A stretch of 64,000 nt of DNA from CAMBRQ01 sp945870325 (GCF_050313795.1 NZ_JBNPMC010000003.1:1-64000); one strand, 5' to 3'. Shown: positions 32,741 through 42,032, counted from the first letter of the stretch. Notes: generated from the sequence alone by a model not told the origin. Made by a program: numbers and translations.

Positions 32741-32968
32741 ATGGAACAATTAATGGAAATCTTAAATGACGTTCAGCCGGATGTGGACTATGAGAACTGC
32801 ACAACACTGATTGATGATGAATTGCTGGATTCATTTGCAATTCTGTCTATCGTAAGTGAATTAGAGGAGGCATATGATATCGAGATTACACCGGTGGATA
32901 TTGTGCCGGAGAACTTCAATTCGGCAAAATCTCTGTGGGAGATGGTTAATCGTCTTAAGGAAGCTTAA
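32741..32968 (+). CDS. dltC: DltC-like aminoacyl carrier protein
   Basis: Carrier protein of 75 aa. The phosphopantetheine-attachment Ser32 is in 'DDELLDSFAILSIVSEL', where the Leu-Asp-Ser core is conserved. The acidic character and four-helix pattern fit DltC. It holds the activated amino acid as thioester for transfer by the MBOAT protein encoded next. TTAGGAGG precedes the ATG. It sits 40 bases after dltD and 15 bases before the MBOAT gene. The order ligase, decarboxylase, dltD, dltC, dltB differs from the classical dltABCD. Confidence 0.85.
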   Translation: MEQLMEILNDVQPDVDYENCTTLIDDELLDSFAILSIVSELEEAYDIEITPVDIVPENFNSAKSLWEMVNRLKEA

Positions 32969-32983
32969 GAGTGGAGGTAGAGA

Positions 32984-34489
32984 ATGTCTCTGATATCAAT
33001 GGGATTCCTGATGTTCGTAGGAATCGCGGTGATTGGATATTACTTGATCCCCAGACGATTCCAGTGGATATGGCTTCTGATCTTCAGTTATATCTATTAT
33101 GCATCATCGGGAATCAAGATTCTATTCTTCCTGCTTTTTACGACCATCACCACATATGGAGCAGGAAGATTAATAGAAAAGGTAAAAAAAGAAAAAATCA
33201 AAAAAAGAAGAGTTCTGGTGGGATGCTTGTTGCTGAACTTCGGAATGCTGGCAGTGCTTAAGTATACGAATTTTGCGATTGAGAATGTGAATGCGATATT
33301 TCACACGGGCATCTCTTTTCAAAAATTGATTCTGCCGTTGGGGATTTCGTTCTATACATTCCAGTCCATGGGATACATTATCGATGTGTATTGGGGAAAA
33401 TACGAAGCAGAGAAGAATTTTTTCCGATTCGCATTGTTTGTGTCCTTCTTTCCACAGATTCTTCAGGGGCCGATTGGACGTTTTGACCGATTGGCGAAGC
33501 AGTTGTATGCGGAGCATTCCTTCAATCTGCAAAGGGCTGAGTATGCATTGCAGCTGATTCTGTGGGGATTCTTCAAAAAACTGGTACTGGCAGATAGGGC
33601 TGCAGTGGTAGTGAATCAGGTATTCTTGAATTACACACAGTATGCAGGGCTTACGAATATTGTGGCGGTGCTGATGTATTCGATCCAGTTATATATGGAT
33701 TTCTCAGGTGGCATGGATGTCGTGGCCGGAGTGGCCGGATTATTCGGAATCGAACTGGAACAGAACTTTAAACGACCGTATTTTGCAGTGTCTATTACAG
33801 ATTTCTGGCATCGGTGGCATATTACACTGGGTACCTGGATGAAAGACTATGTGTTCTATCCGATCTCTCTGTCAAAATGGATGGGAAAGTTCGGAAAATG
33901 GGCGAAGAAGGTATTCGGAAAGAAGACAGGAAGAGTCATCCCTATCTGTGTGGCGAATGTGATCGTGTTCCTGGTAGTGGGAATCTGGCATGGCGCCGCA
34001 TGGAAATTCATAGCCTATGGATTCTATAATGGACTGATCATTGCAGTAAGCAGCCTTCTGACACCAGTGTATAAAAAATGCTTCGAAAAACTTCATCTGA
34101 ATCCGAAATCCAGCGGATGGCGGGTGGTACAGATTGTCCGGACGTTTGTATTGGTGAATATCAGCTGGTATTTTGATATGGCGGTCAGTCTGTCAGCTGC
34201 GTGGATGATGATGAAGACTACGGTTACGGGATTCACCATGAGTACGCTTACGGACGGGTCACTGATGACACTAGGATTGGATCAGTTGGATTATACAATA
34301 CTGGCAGCAGGATGTGTGGTGGTGTTCCTGATCAGTCTGTTGCAGGAGAGAGGAGTTCGAATCCGGGAGAGTCTGGGAGAGAAGCCTCTGGTGCTGCGGT
34401 GGGCAGTGTATGGAATGCTGGTATTCGCAATTCCGATGTTCGGGTATGTGATGATTACGACAGGAGGATTCATCTATGCGCAGTTCTAG
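32984..34489 (+). CDS. dltB: DltB-like MBOAT acyltransferase
   Basis: Membrane-bound O-acyltransferase of 501 aa with at least ten hydrophobic segments. MBOAT hallmarks are present: 'DFWHRWHITLGTWMKDYV' near residue 270 and the catalytic His336 in 'VGIWHGAAWK'. In the dlt pathway DltB takes the aminoacyl group from the carrier protein and passes it across the membrane. Length agrees with DltB/AlgI-type proteins. GTGGAGG lies upstream of the ATG. It is the last gene of the operon, with a hairpin terminator directly after the stop. The acceptor polymer (teichoic acid or another glycan) cannot be read from sequence. Confidence 0.88.
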   Translation: MSLISMGFLMFVGIAVIGYYLIPRRFQWIWLLIFSYIYYASSGIKILFFLLFTTITTYGAGRLIEKVKKEKIKKRRVLVGCLLLNFGMLAVLKYTNFAIENVNAIFHTGISFQKLILPLGISFYTFQSMGYIIDVYWGKYEAEKNFFRFALFVSFFPQILQGPIGRFDRLAKQLYAEHSFNLQRAEYALQLILWGFFKKLVLADRAAVVVNQVFLNYTQYAGLTNIVAVLMYSIQLYMDFSGGMDVVAGVAGLFGIELEQNFKRPYFAVSITDFWHRWHITLGTWMKDYVFYPISLSKWMGKFGKWAKKVFGKKTGRVIPICVANVIVFLVVGIWHGAAWKFIAYGFYNGLIIAVSSLLTPVYKKCFEKLHLNPKSSGWRVVQIVRTFVLVNISWYFDMAVSLSAAWMMMKTTVTGFTMSTLTDGSLMTLGLDQLDYTILAAGCVVVFLISLLQERGVRIRESLGEKPLVLRWAVYGMLVFAIPMFGYVMITTGGFIYAQF

Positions 34490-34490
34490 G

Positions 34491-34521
34491 CAGAGGATCG
34501 CTTAAGGCGCGCCTCTGTTTT
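34491..34521 (+). terminator. Terminator of the dlt-like operon
   Basis: CAGAGGATCGC (34491-34501) pairs with GCGCGCCTCTG (34507-34517) apart from two internal mismatches, then TTTT. It begins two bases after the dltB stop. Confidence 0.7.
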
Positions 34522-34552
34522 GGAAATAGTGTGTGTAGTTTGCCGGAAGATT

Positions 34553-34561
34553 TGCTATAAT
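34553..34561 (+). promoter_or_regulatory. Extended -10 promoter for the AAA-ATPase-like gene
   Basis: TG-c-TATAAT (TATAAT at 34556-34561) is a perfect extended -10 box 42 bases before the gene; no good -35 is present. Confidence 0.55.
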
Positions 34562-34603
34562 AGATGGGGAAATAGAGATTAGTGATAAAAGGTGGTGGAA
34601 TAT

Positions 34604-36291
34604 ATGAAGAAGGCTTTCCCAATCGGAGTGGATAATTTTCAAGAATTAATTACAAATGATTATTACTATATAGATAAAACGAATCTCATAAAAGAATTGC
34701 TTGATTTGAAAGGAAAAGCGAACTTATTCACCCGTCCCCGGCGTTTTGGGAAGACATTGAATATGAGTATGCTCCGGTATTTTTTGAAGACACAGGAGAT
34801 GCTGAGGTGAATGCACGCAACAGAGAATTATTCAAAGGCTTACGGATTATGTCTGCAGGCGAAGAATACGTAGAGCAGATGGGAAAGTTTCCGATCATCA
34901 ATCTCACTTTAAAGTCGGCAAAACAAAGCACTTTTGAATCGGCATATTTCAAATTAAGAGAAGAGATAGCGGGAGAATTCAGACGGCATGACGCGCTGAT
35001 TGAGAAAGATATCCTGACAGAAAAGGAGAAAGAACGTTATTCTAAAATTGCGGATTGTGAGGCAGGGTATGATGAGTATTCCGGGGCGTTAAAATTTTTA
35101 TGCAGTTGTATTTATAAAGTGACCGGGGAAAAAGTTATTATCTTGCTGGATGAGTATGATGTTCCGCTGGAGAACGCTTATTTCAGTGGATTTTATGAAG
35201 AGATGGTTCAGTTCATCTGCTCATTGTTTGAGTCTGCACTGAAAACGAACGATTACCTGAAATTCGCGGTTATTACCGGATGCCTGCGGATCTCAAAGGA
35301 AAGTATCTTTACCGGCTTAAATCATTTGAATATGATATCGGTGCTGGACCGCAGATATAGTGAACATTTTGGATTCACAGGTGACGAGGTCCGGCAGATG
35401 ATGTGCGATTATGGCTGTGAAGAACGGTTTGCGGATATGAAAGAATGGTATGACGGATATACATTTGGCGATACGGATGTATACAACCCGTGGAGCGTTA
35501 TCAAGTTCATGTACGACCTGGATGCAGATATCCATGCATTTCCGCGCCCATACTGGATCAACACAAGTTCTAATTCTATCATTAAAGAGATGATAAGCCA
35601 TGCAGACCGGGAAACCAGAACCCAGATAGAGACTCTTCTGTGGGGAGATACGATGGATGTCCAGGTGCATGAAGAGATTACCTATGAGGATATCCATGCA
35701 AGCGGGGAAAATCTTTGGAATTTCCTGTATTTCACCGGTTATCTGACCAAGAAAGAAGAATATTTTAAAGAATCAACGATTTTCCTAAAAGTACGTATTC
35801 CGAATGTGGAGGTAAAAACGGTCTATCAGAATACCATCTTGAATTGGTTCCGGGAAAGCATAAAGAAGCAGGATTTCTCTGATCTGTATCAGGCTATGGA
35901 AGAAGGAAACGCAGGAAGAATGGGTGAGATACTGTGCAGCCAGTTGATGTCGGTGATTAGTTTCTACGATAGTGCGGAAAACTTCTATCATGGATTCCTG
36001 GCGGGGATTCTAAGTCAGAGTGAGCATTATCTGGTCAAATCAAACCGAGAATCAGGCAACGGACGTTCGGACTTGATGATTAAAAGTCCTTCACTGCGCG
36101 GAAAGGCATTCGTAATAGAGGTAAAAGTATCTGACAGTATAGATGCGCTGGAAGACGATGCTGAGGTGGCTGTGAGACAAATCCATGAGAGAGGATATAT
36201 AGAAGAACTTCGTGTGGAGGGGTATCGGCAGATTATGTGTTATGGAATTTCTTTTTATCGGAAAGATTGTGAAGTTCGTAAGGGGGAGTGA
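34604..36291 (+). pseudogene. AAA-ATPase/PD-(D/E)xK nuclease-like protein, frameshifted
   Basis: Member of the 'AAA-ATPase-like plus DUF1703' family of predicted ATPase-nuclease proteins common in gut anaerobes and often multi-copy. The first part (34604-34810) has 'PIGVDNFQELI', 'YYIDKTNLIKELL' and the degenerate P-loop 'FTRPRRFGKT', then stops. The same protein continues in another frame (conserved 'FEDTGDAEVNARNRELFKGL') to 36291, including 'IILLDEYDVPL' and a C-terminal nuclease-like 'GRSDLMIK' and 'FVIEVKVS'. One extra T in the T6 tract near 34780 would restore the frame, so the gene is broken, switched by slippage, or misassembled. Function in the family is unknown; transposon or defence links are suspected. 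Confidence 0.75.
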
Positions 36292-36361
36292 TTAGCGTGG
36301 GCAGGATCATTCGGGCAGCAGGATTCCTGGCGTGAAAATAGTGGTGAAATGTGAAACATAG

Positions 36362-36392
36362 TTGGACATTTTTATATGTGGCATAGTATAAT
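36362..36392 (+). promoter_or_regulatory. Promoter of the nucleotidyltransferase gene
   Basis: TTGGAC (36362-36367) and TATAAT (36387-36392), 19 bases apart (18 if the -35 is read as TGGACA), 55 bases before the gene. Confidence 0.55.
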
Positions 36393-36446
36393 GGAATTGT
36401 CTGAAACAGACTAATATGAATGAATACTTTTATGGAGAAAAAGATT

Positions 36447-37355
36447 ATGAAGAAAGTAACATTGGTAATTATGGCAGCTGGAATTGGAAGCAGATTCGGC
36501 GGTGGTATCAAGCAGTTGGAGTCAGTTGGACCGAACGGCGAGATTATCATGGATTATTCCATCTATGATGCGCTGGAGGCTGGATTCAGCAAAGTAGTAT
36601 TCGTAATAAGAAAGGATCTGGAGAAAGACTTCAAAGAAGTTATTGGGAACAGGATTGAGAAGGTAACAGAGGTTGCTTATGCATATCAGGAACTGGATCA
36701 TATTCCAGAGCAATTTAAAGATAGATTAGAAGGAAGAAAGAAGCCTTGGGGAACCGGTCAGGCGATTCTGTGCTGCAAAGATGTGGTGAATGAACCGTTC
36801 CTAGTAATTAATGCAGATGATTATTATGGAAAAGAAGCTTATCGTGAGGCATACCAAGAACTTGTAAAGGAACATGCGGGAACAGATATCAGTATGGTTG
36901 GGTTTATTCTGAAGAATACTTTGAGCGAGAATGGTACTGTAACAAGAGGAGTATGCAAGATTGATGAGAACCGCATGCTGAAGGAGATTGAAGAGACATA
37001 TGGAATTGAAGGTCGTGGTGATCATGCGGTGGCTGAGAAGGATGGAGAAGAGGTTCAATTAGATCTGGATTCGGCGGTATCCATGAATATGTGGGGGCTT
37101 CAGCCAGAGTTTTTTGAGATATTAGAGAGTGGGTTCGCGGAATTTCTGAGTGGAATTAAGAAAGAAGATGTGAAGGCTGAGTATTTGCTGCCGAAGATTA
37201 TAGGACAACTTCTTGAGGAAGGAAAGGCACAGGTGAAGGTGCTGGAGTCTAAGGATCAGTGGTTTGGAGTTACTTATAAGGAAGATAAGGGGGCAGTTGT
37301 TGAGGCGATTAGACGGCTGATTGCTGGAGAGGTGTATCCGGAGAAGTTGTTTTAA
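36447..37355 (+). CDS. Sugar-phosphate nucleotidyltransferase-like protein
   Basis: Protein of 302 aa with the NTP-transferase (GT-A-like Rossmann) fold. The nucleotide-binding start 'LVIMAAGIGSRFGGGIKQL' and the 'PWGTGQAILCC' and 'VINADDYYGKEAY' segments resemble glucose-1-phosphate uridylyl- or thymidylyltransferases, which make nucleotide sugars, but the C-terminal part is its own type and the substrate is not clear. ATGGAGAAAAAG upstream supports this ATG; two in-frame ATGs lie 5 and 9 codons earlier. It has its own promoter and terminator and lies 500 bases before the surface-glycan cluster, to which it might supply activated sugar. Confidence 0.75.
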   Translation: MKKVTLVIMAAGIGSRFGGGIKQLESVGPNGEIIMDYSIYDALEAGFSKVVFVIRKDLEKDFKEVIGNRIEKVTEVAYAYQELDHIPEQFKDRLEGRKKPWGTGQAILCCKDVVNEPFLVINADDYYGKEAYREAYQELVKEHAGTDISMVGFILKNTLSENGTVTRGVCKIDENRMLKEIEETYGIEGRGDHAVAEKDGEEVQLDLDSAVSMNMWGLQPEFFEILESGFAEFLSGIKKEDVKAEYLLPKIIGQLLEEGKAQVKVLESKDQWFGVTYKEDKGAVVEAIRRLIAGEVYPEKLF

Positions 37356-37409
37356 AAGAGAAGCGTTATGTTGAAAAATTGGTGAAAAGTGAGTTGAGAT
37401 ATAAATGAG

Positions 37410-37459
37410 AAAGTGGCTGTCACACTAGTTAAATACTTACTTAGTGTGGCGGCCACTTT
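37410..37459 (+). terminator. Long hairpin after the nucleotidyltransferase gene
   Basis: AGTGGCTGTCACACTA (37412-37427) pairs with TAGTGTGGCGGCCACT (37442-37457) over 16 positions with two G-U pairs. Only a short T run follows, but AAA/TTT flanks extend the stem. It probably ends transcription before the glycan cluster. Confidence 0.65.
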
Positions 37460-37861
37460 GGCTGAGAATGAAGGGAGTCTGAGGGCTAGAAATAATACTG
37501 CAGGCATAAGTTGGAGAGAGTGGTATTGGGGTATGGTCAATAACAATATTTGCAATTGGATATTATATACCAGATGATGCTGATAAGGTTATGGATAAAA
37601 GAGAAAATAATGTGAAATGAGTTGAATTTTTTGTGTTGAAATTGTCTTGAATATTTATCTAAATTTATTGATTTGCTATGGAAACGGTTTGATATGGTGT
37701 GTCCCATGACTTGTCGAAAAGAGTATTGTCCCCTGTTTGTTTCGAATGCTAGGGTATAATATAAATAATTGACGTTGCAAAGTTTCCCTCTTGTTTATTA
37801 AATTTTTATAAATGAAAATTCTATAAGTTGCAAAGGAGAGAGGAGTTTTATATAATACTAA
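37460..37861. other. Intergenic gap before the glycan cluster, with a gene scrap
   Basis: About 400 bases without an intact gene. A short open stretch ending at 37620 reads 'GIGVWSITIFAIGYYIPDD' and then a charged tail, like the last membrane segment of a lost protein. TATAAT at 37755-37760 may be the -10 for the next gene, but no convincing -35 is spaced to it. AAGGAGAGAGG lies at about 37832-37842. Base composition becomes visibly more AT-rich from here on. Confidence 0.4.
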
Positions 37862-39736
37862 ATGTCGAAAAATGTAAAAAGATTGGGAAGAATGTGTAAA
37901 ATGATGGGTAGGTTTAAGAATGTTTTAAAAAAGATTATGGTTGGTGTAGGGACAGTATTGTCGATGCTGATAGTGGTACTTGCTACGATTTTGTGCTTTA
38001 GTATTCGGTGGATGTTTGATACTTGGAGTAATCTGTCGATGGATGAACTAGTATATCATCTTACTGCACCATTAGATGGTACTAATGAAAGCATGATTAT
38101 GGAATATTTGAATGTCTGTATCGTACCTACTGTGTTAATGCTACTAATGGTGGCAATAGTGTTCAGTGCGTTACGTCAACGGAAGGGTTATTTCATAGTA
38201 ATGGGAGTGGTAATCGCAGTATCATTAGCAGTGTCGGCTCATACGGTTCATGCGGCATGGAATCAGTTGGATGCGGGGAATTATGTGAAAGCACAGGGAT
38301 CTTACTCAACATTTATTGATGATTATTATGTAAATCCGGCAGAGGTTTCGATAGAGTTTCCTGAACAAAAACGGAATCTGATTTATATTTTTTTAGAATC
38401 CATGGAGACAACATATGCTGATAATGAGAATGGTGGTGCATTTGAAGAGAATGTGATACCTGAATTGGTGGTACTGGCGCAGGAGAATGAAGATTTCTCT
38501 GGTGAAAGCAGTCGATTGAATGGTGGATATGCTATGACGGGGGCAACATGGACGATGGGGGCAATGTTTTCCCATACTTCGGGAATCCCTCTTAGCATAT
38601 TGATTGATGGAAATAATATGGATACCCAGGATTCTTTTTTTGCCGGGGCAATAACGTTGGGAGATATTCTGGAACAGGCAGGGTATTCGCAGACGTTGTT
38701 GATTGGCTCGGATGCAACATTCGGCGGTAGGAGATTGTATTTTACAGAGCATGGGAATTATGATGTTGTAGATTATAATTATGCGATTGAGACGGGAATG
38801 ATACCGGAGGACTATCGTGTTTGGTGGGGGTATGAGGATCAGAAATTATTTGAATTCGCAAAAGAAAAAGTGGAGGAACTTGCTTCTCAAGACACCCCGT
38901 TCAATCTAACAATGCTTACTGTAGATACACATTTTGAAGATGGATATCTTTGTGAACTATGTCCCGATACATATGGAGATAACCAGTATGCCAACGTAAT
39001 GGCATGTTCTAGTCAACAGGTTAGTGAGTTTGTAAAATGGATTCAGCAGCAGGAGTTTTATGAGAATACGACTATTATTCTGGTTGGAGATCACACTACG
39101 ATGGATTCTGATTTTTGTGAAGACATTGATGATGGTTATATTCGTAGAGTATATACTTCATTTATCAATTCCGCAGTAGAGGTAGAGGTGGACACAGAAA
39201 GAAACTATACAACATTTGATAACTTTCCAACAACCTTAGCAGCGTTAGGGGTAGAGATTGAAGGAAATAGGTTGGGACTTGGAACGAATCTTTTTTCGGG
39301 TACACAGACTCTTACAGAAAGATTTGGTATAGAGTATGTAGAAGAAGAGATTGGGAAAAAGTCTGAATTAATGGAAAAAATGGCGGACTTGAATGAAAAC
39401 GCAGAAGAATTGTTGGTGCGTGAGGGGAAGATCCCGACAGCAAGTATGTATGTTGAAGCATATGAGCATGATACGGGTGCATTACCTGTAACTGTGGCAG
39501 ATATTGAAAATATACAGGATAGAATACAAACGGTTATGCTAGCCGTATGGACAAATGTAGATCAAAGTGATCTGCAATGGATTCAAATGGAAAATCGTGA
39601 AGATGGAAGTTATTATGCGCGTATTAATGTTCCGAGTTTTGGATATAAAGTAGGTGAGTATAATATTCATGCTTATGTAGTGGATGAAGGTGGTAATCAA
39701 TATAAAGTGGGGGAAATTATAGGAATCGTTGATTAA
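37862..39736 (+). CDS. LTA-synthase/sulfatase-like phosphotransferase with C-terminal GBS_Bsp-like domain
   Basis: Membrane protein of 624 aa of the LtaS/MdoB alkaline-phosphatase superfamily, which transfers phosphoglycerol-type groups to surface polymers. Three hydrophobic segments lie at about residues 24-50, 80-104 and 108-130; classical LtaS has five. The extracellular domain has Glu179 in 'IFLESMET', the likely Thr nucleophile 231 in 'GATWTMGAM', 'TVDTHFEDGY' and Asp410-His411 in 'LVGDHTTMD', all expected metal or catalytic positions. After residue 525 a beta-rich domain ('WTNVDQSDLQWIQM', 'YNIHAYVVDEGGNQY') resembles the GBS_Bsp-like repeat of streptococcal wall proteins, an unusual fusion. 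The AGGAG site is about 20 bases from this ATG, so the start is uncertain; ATGs at codons 11, 14 and 15 are alternatives. Confidence 0.8.
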   Translation: MSKNVKRLGRMCKMMGRFKNVLKKIMVGVGTVLSMLIVVLATILCFSIRWMFDTWSNLSMDELVYHLTAPLDGTNESMIMEYLNVCIVPTVLMLLMVAIVFSALRQRKGYFIVMGVVIAVSLAVSAHTVHAAWNQLDAGNYVKAQGSYSTFIDDYYVNPAEVSIEFPEQKRNLIYIFLESMETTYADNENGGAFEENVIPELVVLAQENEDFSGESSRLNGGYAMTGATWTMGAMFSHTSGIPLSILIDGNNMDTQDSFFAGAITLGDILEQAGYSQTLLIGSDATFGGRRLYFTEHGNYDVVDYNYAIETGMIPEDYRVWWGYEDQKLFEFAKEKVEELASQDTPFNLTMLTVDTHFEDGYLCELCPDTYGDNQYANVMACSSQQVSEFVKWIQQQEFYENTTIILVGDHTTMDSDFCEDIDDGYIRRVYTSFINSAVEVEVDTERNYTTFDNFPTTLAALGVEIEGNRLGLGTNLFSGTQTLTERFGIEYVEEEIGKKSELMEKMADLNENAEELLVREGKIPTASMYVEAYEHDTGALPVTVADIENIQDRIQTVMLAVWTNVDQSDLQWIQMENREDGSYYARINVPSFGYKVGEYNIHAYVVDEGGNQYKVGEIIGIVD

Positions 39737-39828
39737 TGCATAGAGAAAGTATATTTAAAGGCTATTGCTAAGATGGGAGCAATGGCCTTTAGTAGCGTTA
39801 TGAGTATATATCATCTTTATTTGCAGTG

Positions 39829-39857
39829 TTGCTGAGGAATTATATAAGTGTTATAAT
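39829..39857 (+). promoter_or_regulatory. Promoter of the flippase gene
   Basis: TTGCTG (39829-39834) and TATAAT (39852-39857) with a 17-base spacer, 38 bases before the ATG. Confidence 0.7.
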
Positions 39858-39894
39858 GAAGCAATGTACAAAAATAGTGGTGGAGTATTAGATT

Positions 39895-41163
39895 ATGATA
39901 AACAGATTATGGAAAATAGATAAAAAAGATATTGAAAAGCAAAGTGTTTTTTGGAATATGATGTCTAGTGGACTAAATTCTATAGTATCAATGTTGTTGT
40001 TGTGGGTTGTGACTTTAGTTAATGGGGTATCAGATGCGGGTGTTTTTTCATTAGGTTTCTCCACTTCGCAAATGATGCTGACTATTGGCAATTACGGAAT
40101 GAGAAATTATCAGGCTACAGATATAAAGAACAAATATTCTATGCGTATCTATTTGGCATCAAGAATTGTGACAAATTTTATAATGATGTTATCTGTTTTT
40201 GCTTTTGTAAAAATAGAAGGATATTTTGTTGAAAAAGCGGTGATAACGATATTGTTGTGTTTATTAAAAGTTACGGATGCTTTTGATGATGTATACGGAG
40301 GACATTATCAAAAACAAGGAAGGCTTGATATTAGTGGGAAGGTAATGAGTTTGCGCATTGTGGCTTATGTAATTGCTTTTTGCGCTAGTTTGCTGCTATC
40401 TCATAATTTGATTATTGGATGTTTAGGAGCCATTGTAATTTCTTCGCTGGTTTTGTGGGGGGTGGTTACATCTACGAAAGACGTAATTGTTTTGGAGAAG
40501 CCTCGATTTGATTGGAAAAAGATATTTTCCTTACTTGTGGAGTGCTTCCCTTTGTGTGTTAGTGCTTTTCTATTAATATATATGGGGAATGCGCCCAAGT
40601 ATGCGATTGACACATATTTGTCTTTAAATGACCAGGCATATTATACATATTTATTTATGCCGTGTTTCGTTACGAATTTGTTTGTGGGATTTGCACTTCA
40701 GCCTTTGCTAGTTAAATTGTCAAAATCATGGCTGCATAAAGAATACCGAAATTTTCTGAAATTGTGTGGCTTGATTTTTTTAGGAGCAGTAGTGATGGCT
40801 ACTTTTATAGTAGTTCTAGGTGGAGCAATAGGATGTCAGGTGTTGTCGATTGTTTTTGGGGTTCAGTTAATTCAATATAGGAATGTATTAATTGTTTTGT
40901 TAATAGGTGGTGCTTTTTTTGCGTTTGCTGTTATTGAACAAGTGGTGCTGACGGTAATGCGTAGACAGATATATCTTCTGATTGGATTTGTAATTGCAAG
41001 TATTACTGCATTTTTTATATCCAAACCACTGGTTGAGATATTTGAACTATTAGGAGCGGGATATGCATATACGGTATCGGCGGGAGTATTGTTTTTGGTA
41101 TTAGCGATTATGATTTTTGTTTTCCTTATTAGAGAGAGGAAGAGAAATGGGTGCTTAGATTGA
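39895..41163 (+). CDS. Polysaccharide flippase (MOP/Wzx-like)
   Basis: Integral membrane protein of 422 aa with about twelve hydrophobic segments, resembling O-antigen/polysaccharide flippases of the MOP superfamily. The N-terminus ('KQSVFWNMMSSGLNSIVSMLLL') is typical of Wzx-type proteins, as are the loop 'DVYGGHYQKQGRLDISGK' and the repeated six-helix bundles. It would move lipid-linked sugar units across the membrane. A Wzm/Wzt-type ABC exporter is also in the cluster, so two export routes, and perhaps two glycans or a modification precursor, are handled. It has its own promoter and is followed by a promoter overlapping its stop codon. Confidence 0.8.
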   Translation: MINRLWKIDKKDIEKQSVFWNMMSSGLNSIVSMLLLWVVTLVNGVSDAGVFSLGFSTSQMMLTIGNYGMRNYQATDIKNKYSMRIYLASRIVTNFIMMLSVFAFVKIEGYFVEKAVITILLCLLKVTDAFDDVYGGHYQKQGRLDISGKVMSLRIVAYVIAFCASLLLSHNLIIGCLGAIVISSLVLWGVVTSTKDVIVLEKPRFDWKKIFSLLVECFPLCVSAFLLIYMGNAPKYAIDTYLSLNDQAYYTYLFMPCFVTNLFVGFALQPLLVKLSKSWLHKEYRNFLKLCGLIFLGAVVMATFIVVLGGAIGCQVLSIVFGVQLIQYRNVLIVLLIGGAFFAFAVIEQVVLTVMRRQIYLLIGFVIASITAFFISKPLVEIFELLGAGYAYTVSAGVLFLVLAIMIFVFLIRERKRNGCLD

Positions 41164-41189
41164 CATGAAAAGTTGTAGAATGTTATACT
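41160..41189 (+). promoter_or_regulatory. Strong promoter before the first glycosyltransferase
   Basis: A consensus TTGACA (41160-41165), an 18-base spacer and TATACT (41184-41189) with extended TG, 35 bases before the ATG. This is the best promoter in the window and overlaps the flippase stop codon. Confidence 0.8.
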
Positions 41190-41223
41190 GTGGTAGATAA
41201 AGAAAAAGTAAAGGAATTATATT

Positions 41224-42024
41224 ATGAGCAATTTAGGAAAGAAACATACATTTGTGATATGTGCATATAAAGAAAGTCCTTTTTTAGAGGAGTGTATTAA
41301 ATCGTTAAAGCAGCAAAGCCTAACGACTAATATTATAATAGTAACTTCAACTCCGAATGGATATATTAGTTCTATGGCAGATAGATATCATATACCATTA
41401 AAGATTAATGAGGGTGAAAGTGGAATAGTACAGGATTGGAATTTTGGATATCAACAATGCAAGACAGATTATGTAACAATTGCACATCAAGACGACATTT
41501 ATTTGCGGGATTATGCGTTAAGAGCAGTTCGGTGCTTAGAAAAAAGTAAAAAGCCATTAATTTATTTTTCTGACTATTGTGAAATAAGAGACGGAAAGAG
41601 AATAAATAGCAATCAGTTGTTAAGAATAAAGAGAATGTTATTGTTTCCATTGAAGGTTAAATTATTCCAGAAAAGTAGATTTGTAAGGAGACGTAGTTTG
41701 TCTTTAGGAAATGGAATCTGTTGTCCATCAGTTACATTTGCGGTTAACAATTTGCCCAATCCAGTTTTTTCTGTGCATTTCCGTTCAGACGAAGATTGGG
41801 AAGCATGGGAACGCATATCAAAATTAAAAGGAGACTTTATATATGATTCGAGTATACAGATGGGACATCGGATACATGAGGAATCGGAGACATCTATAAT
41901 TATTGGCGATAATGCGAGAAGCAAGGAAGATTATGAGATGTTTTGCAAATTTTGGCCAAAATGGATAGCTAGAATTATAGTGAAGTTTTATTCTAAAAGT
42001 GAAAAATCAAACAAGATAAACTAG
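41224..42024 (+). CDS. Family 2 glycosyltransferase
   Basis: GT-A-fold glycosyltransferase of 266 aa. The nucleotide-binding start 'HTFVICAYKESPFLEECIKS', the metal-binding acidic motif 'IAHQDDIYL' near residue 89 and a later 'RSDEDWEAWERIS' acceptor-side motif define a GT2 enzyme. No membrane segment is obvious, so it should act at the inner face of the membrane on lipid-linked intermediates. It follows a strong promoter and is nine bases from the next glycosyltransferase gene. Donor and acceptor sugars cannot be predicted. Confidence 0.85.
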   Translation: MSNLGKKHTFVICAYKESPFLEECIKSLKQQSLTTNIIIVTSTPNGYISSMADRYHIPLKINEGESGIVQDWNFGYQQCKTDYVTIAHQDDIYLRDYALRAVRCLEKSKKPLIYFSDYCEIRDGKRINSNQLLRIKRMLLFPLKVKLFQKSRFVRRRSLSLGNGICCPSVTFAVNNLPNPVFSVHFRSDEDWEAWERISKLKGDFIYDSSIQMGHRIHEESETSIIIGDNARSKEDYEMFCKFWPKWIARIIVKFYSKSEKSNKIN

Positions 42025-42032
42025 GAGAAAAA

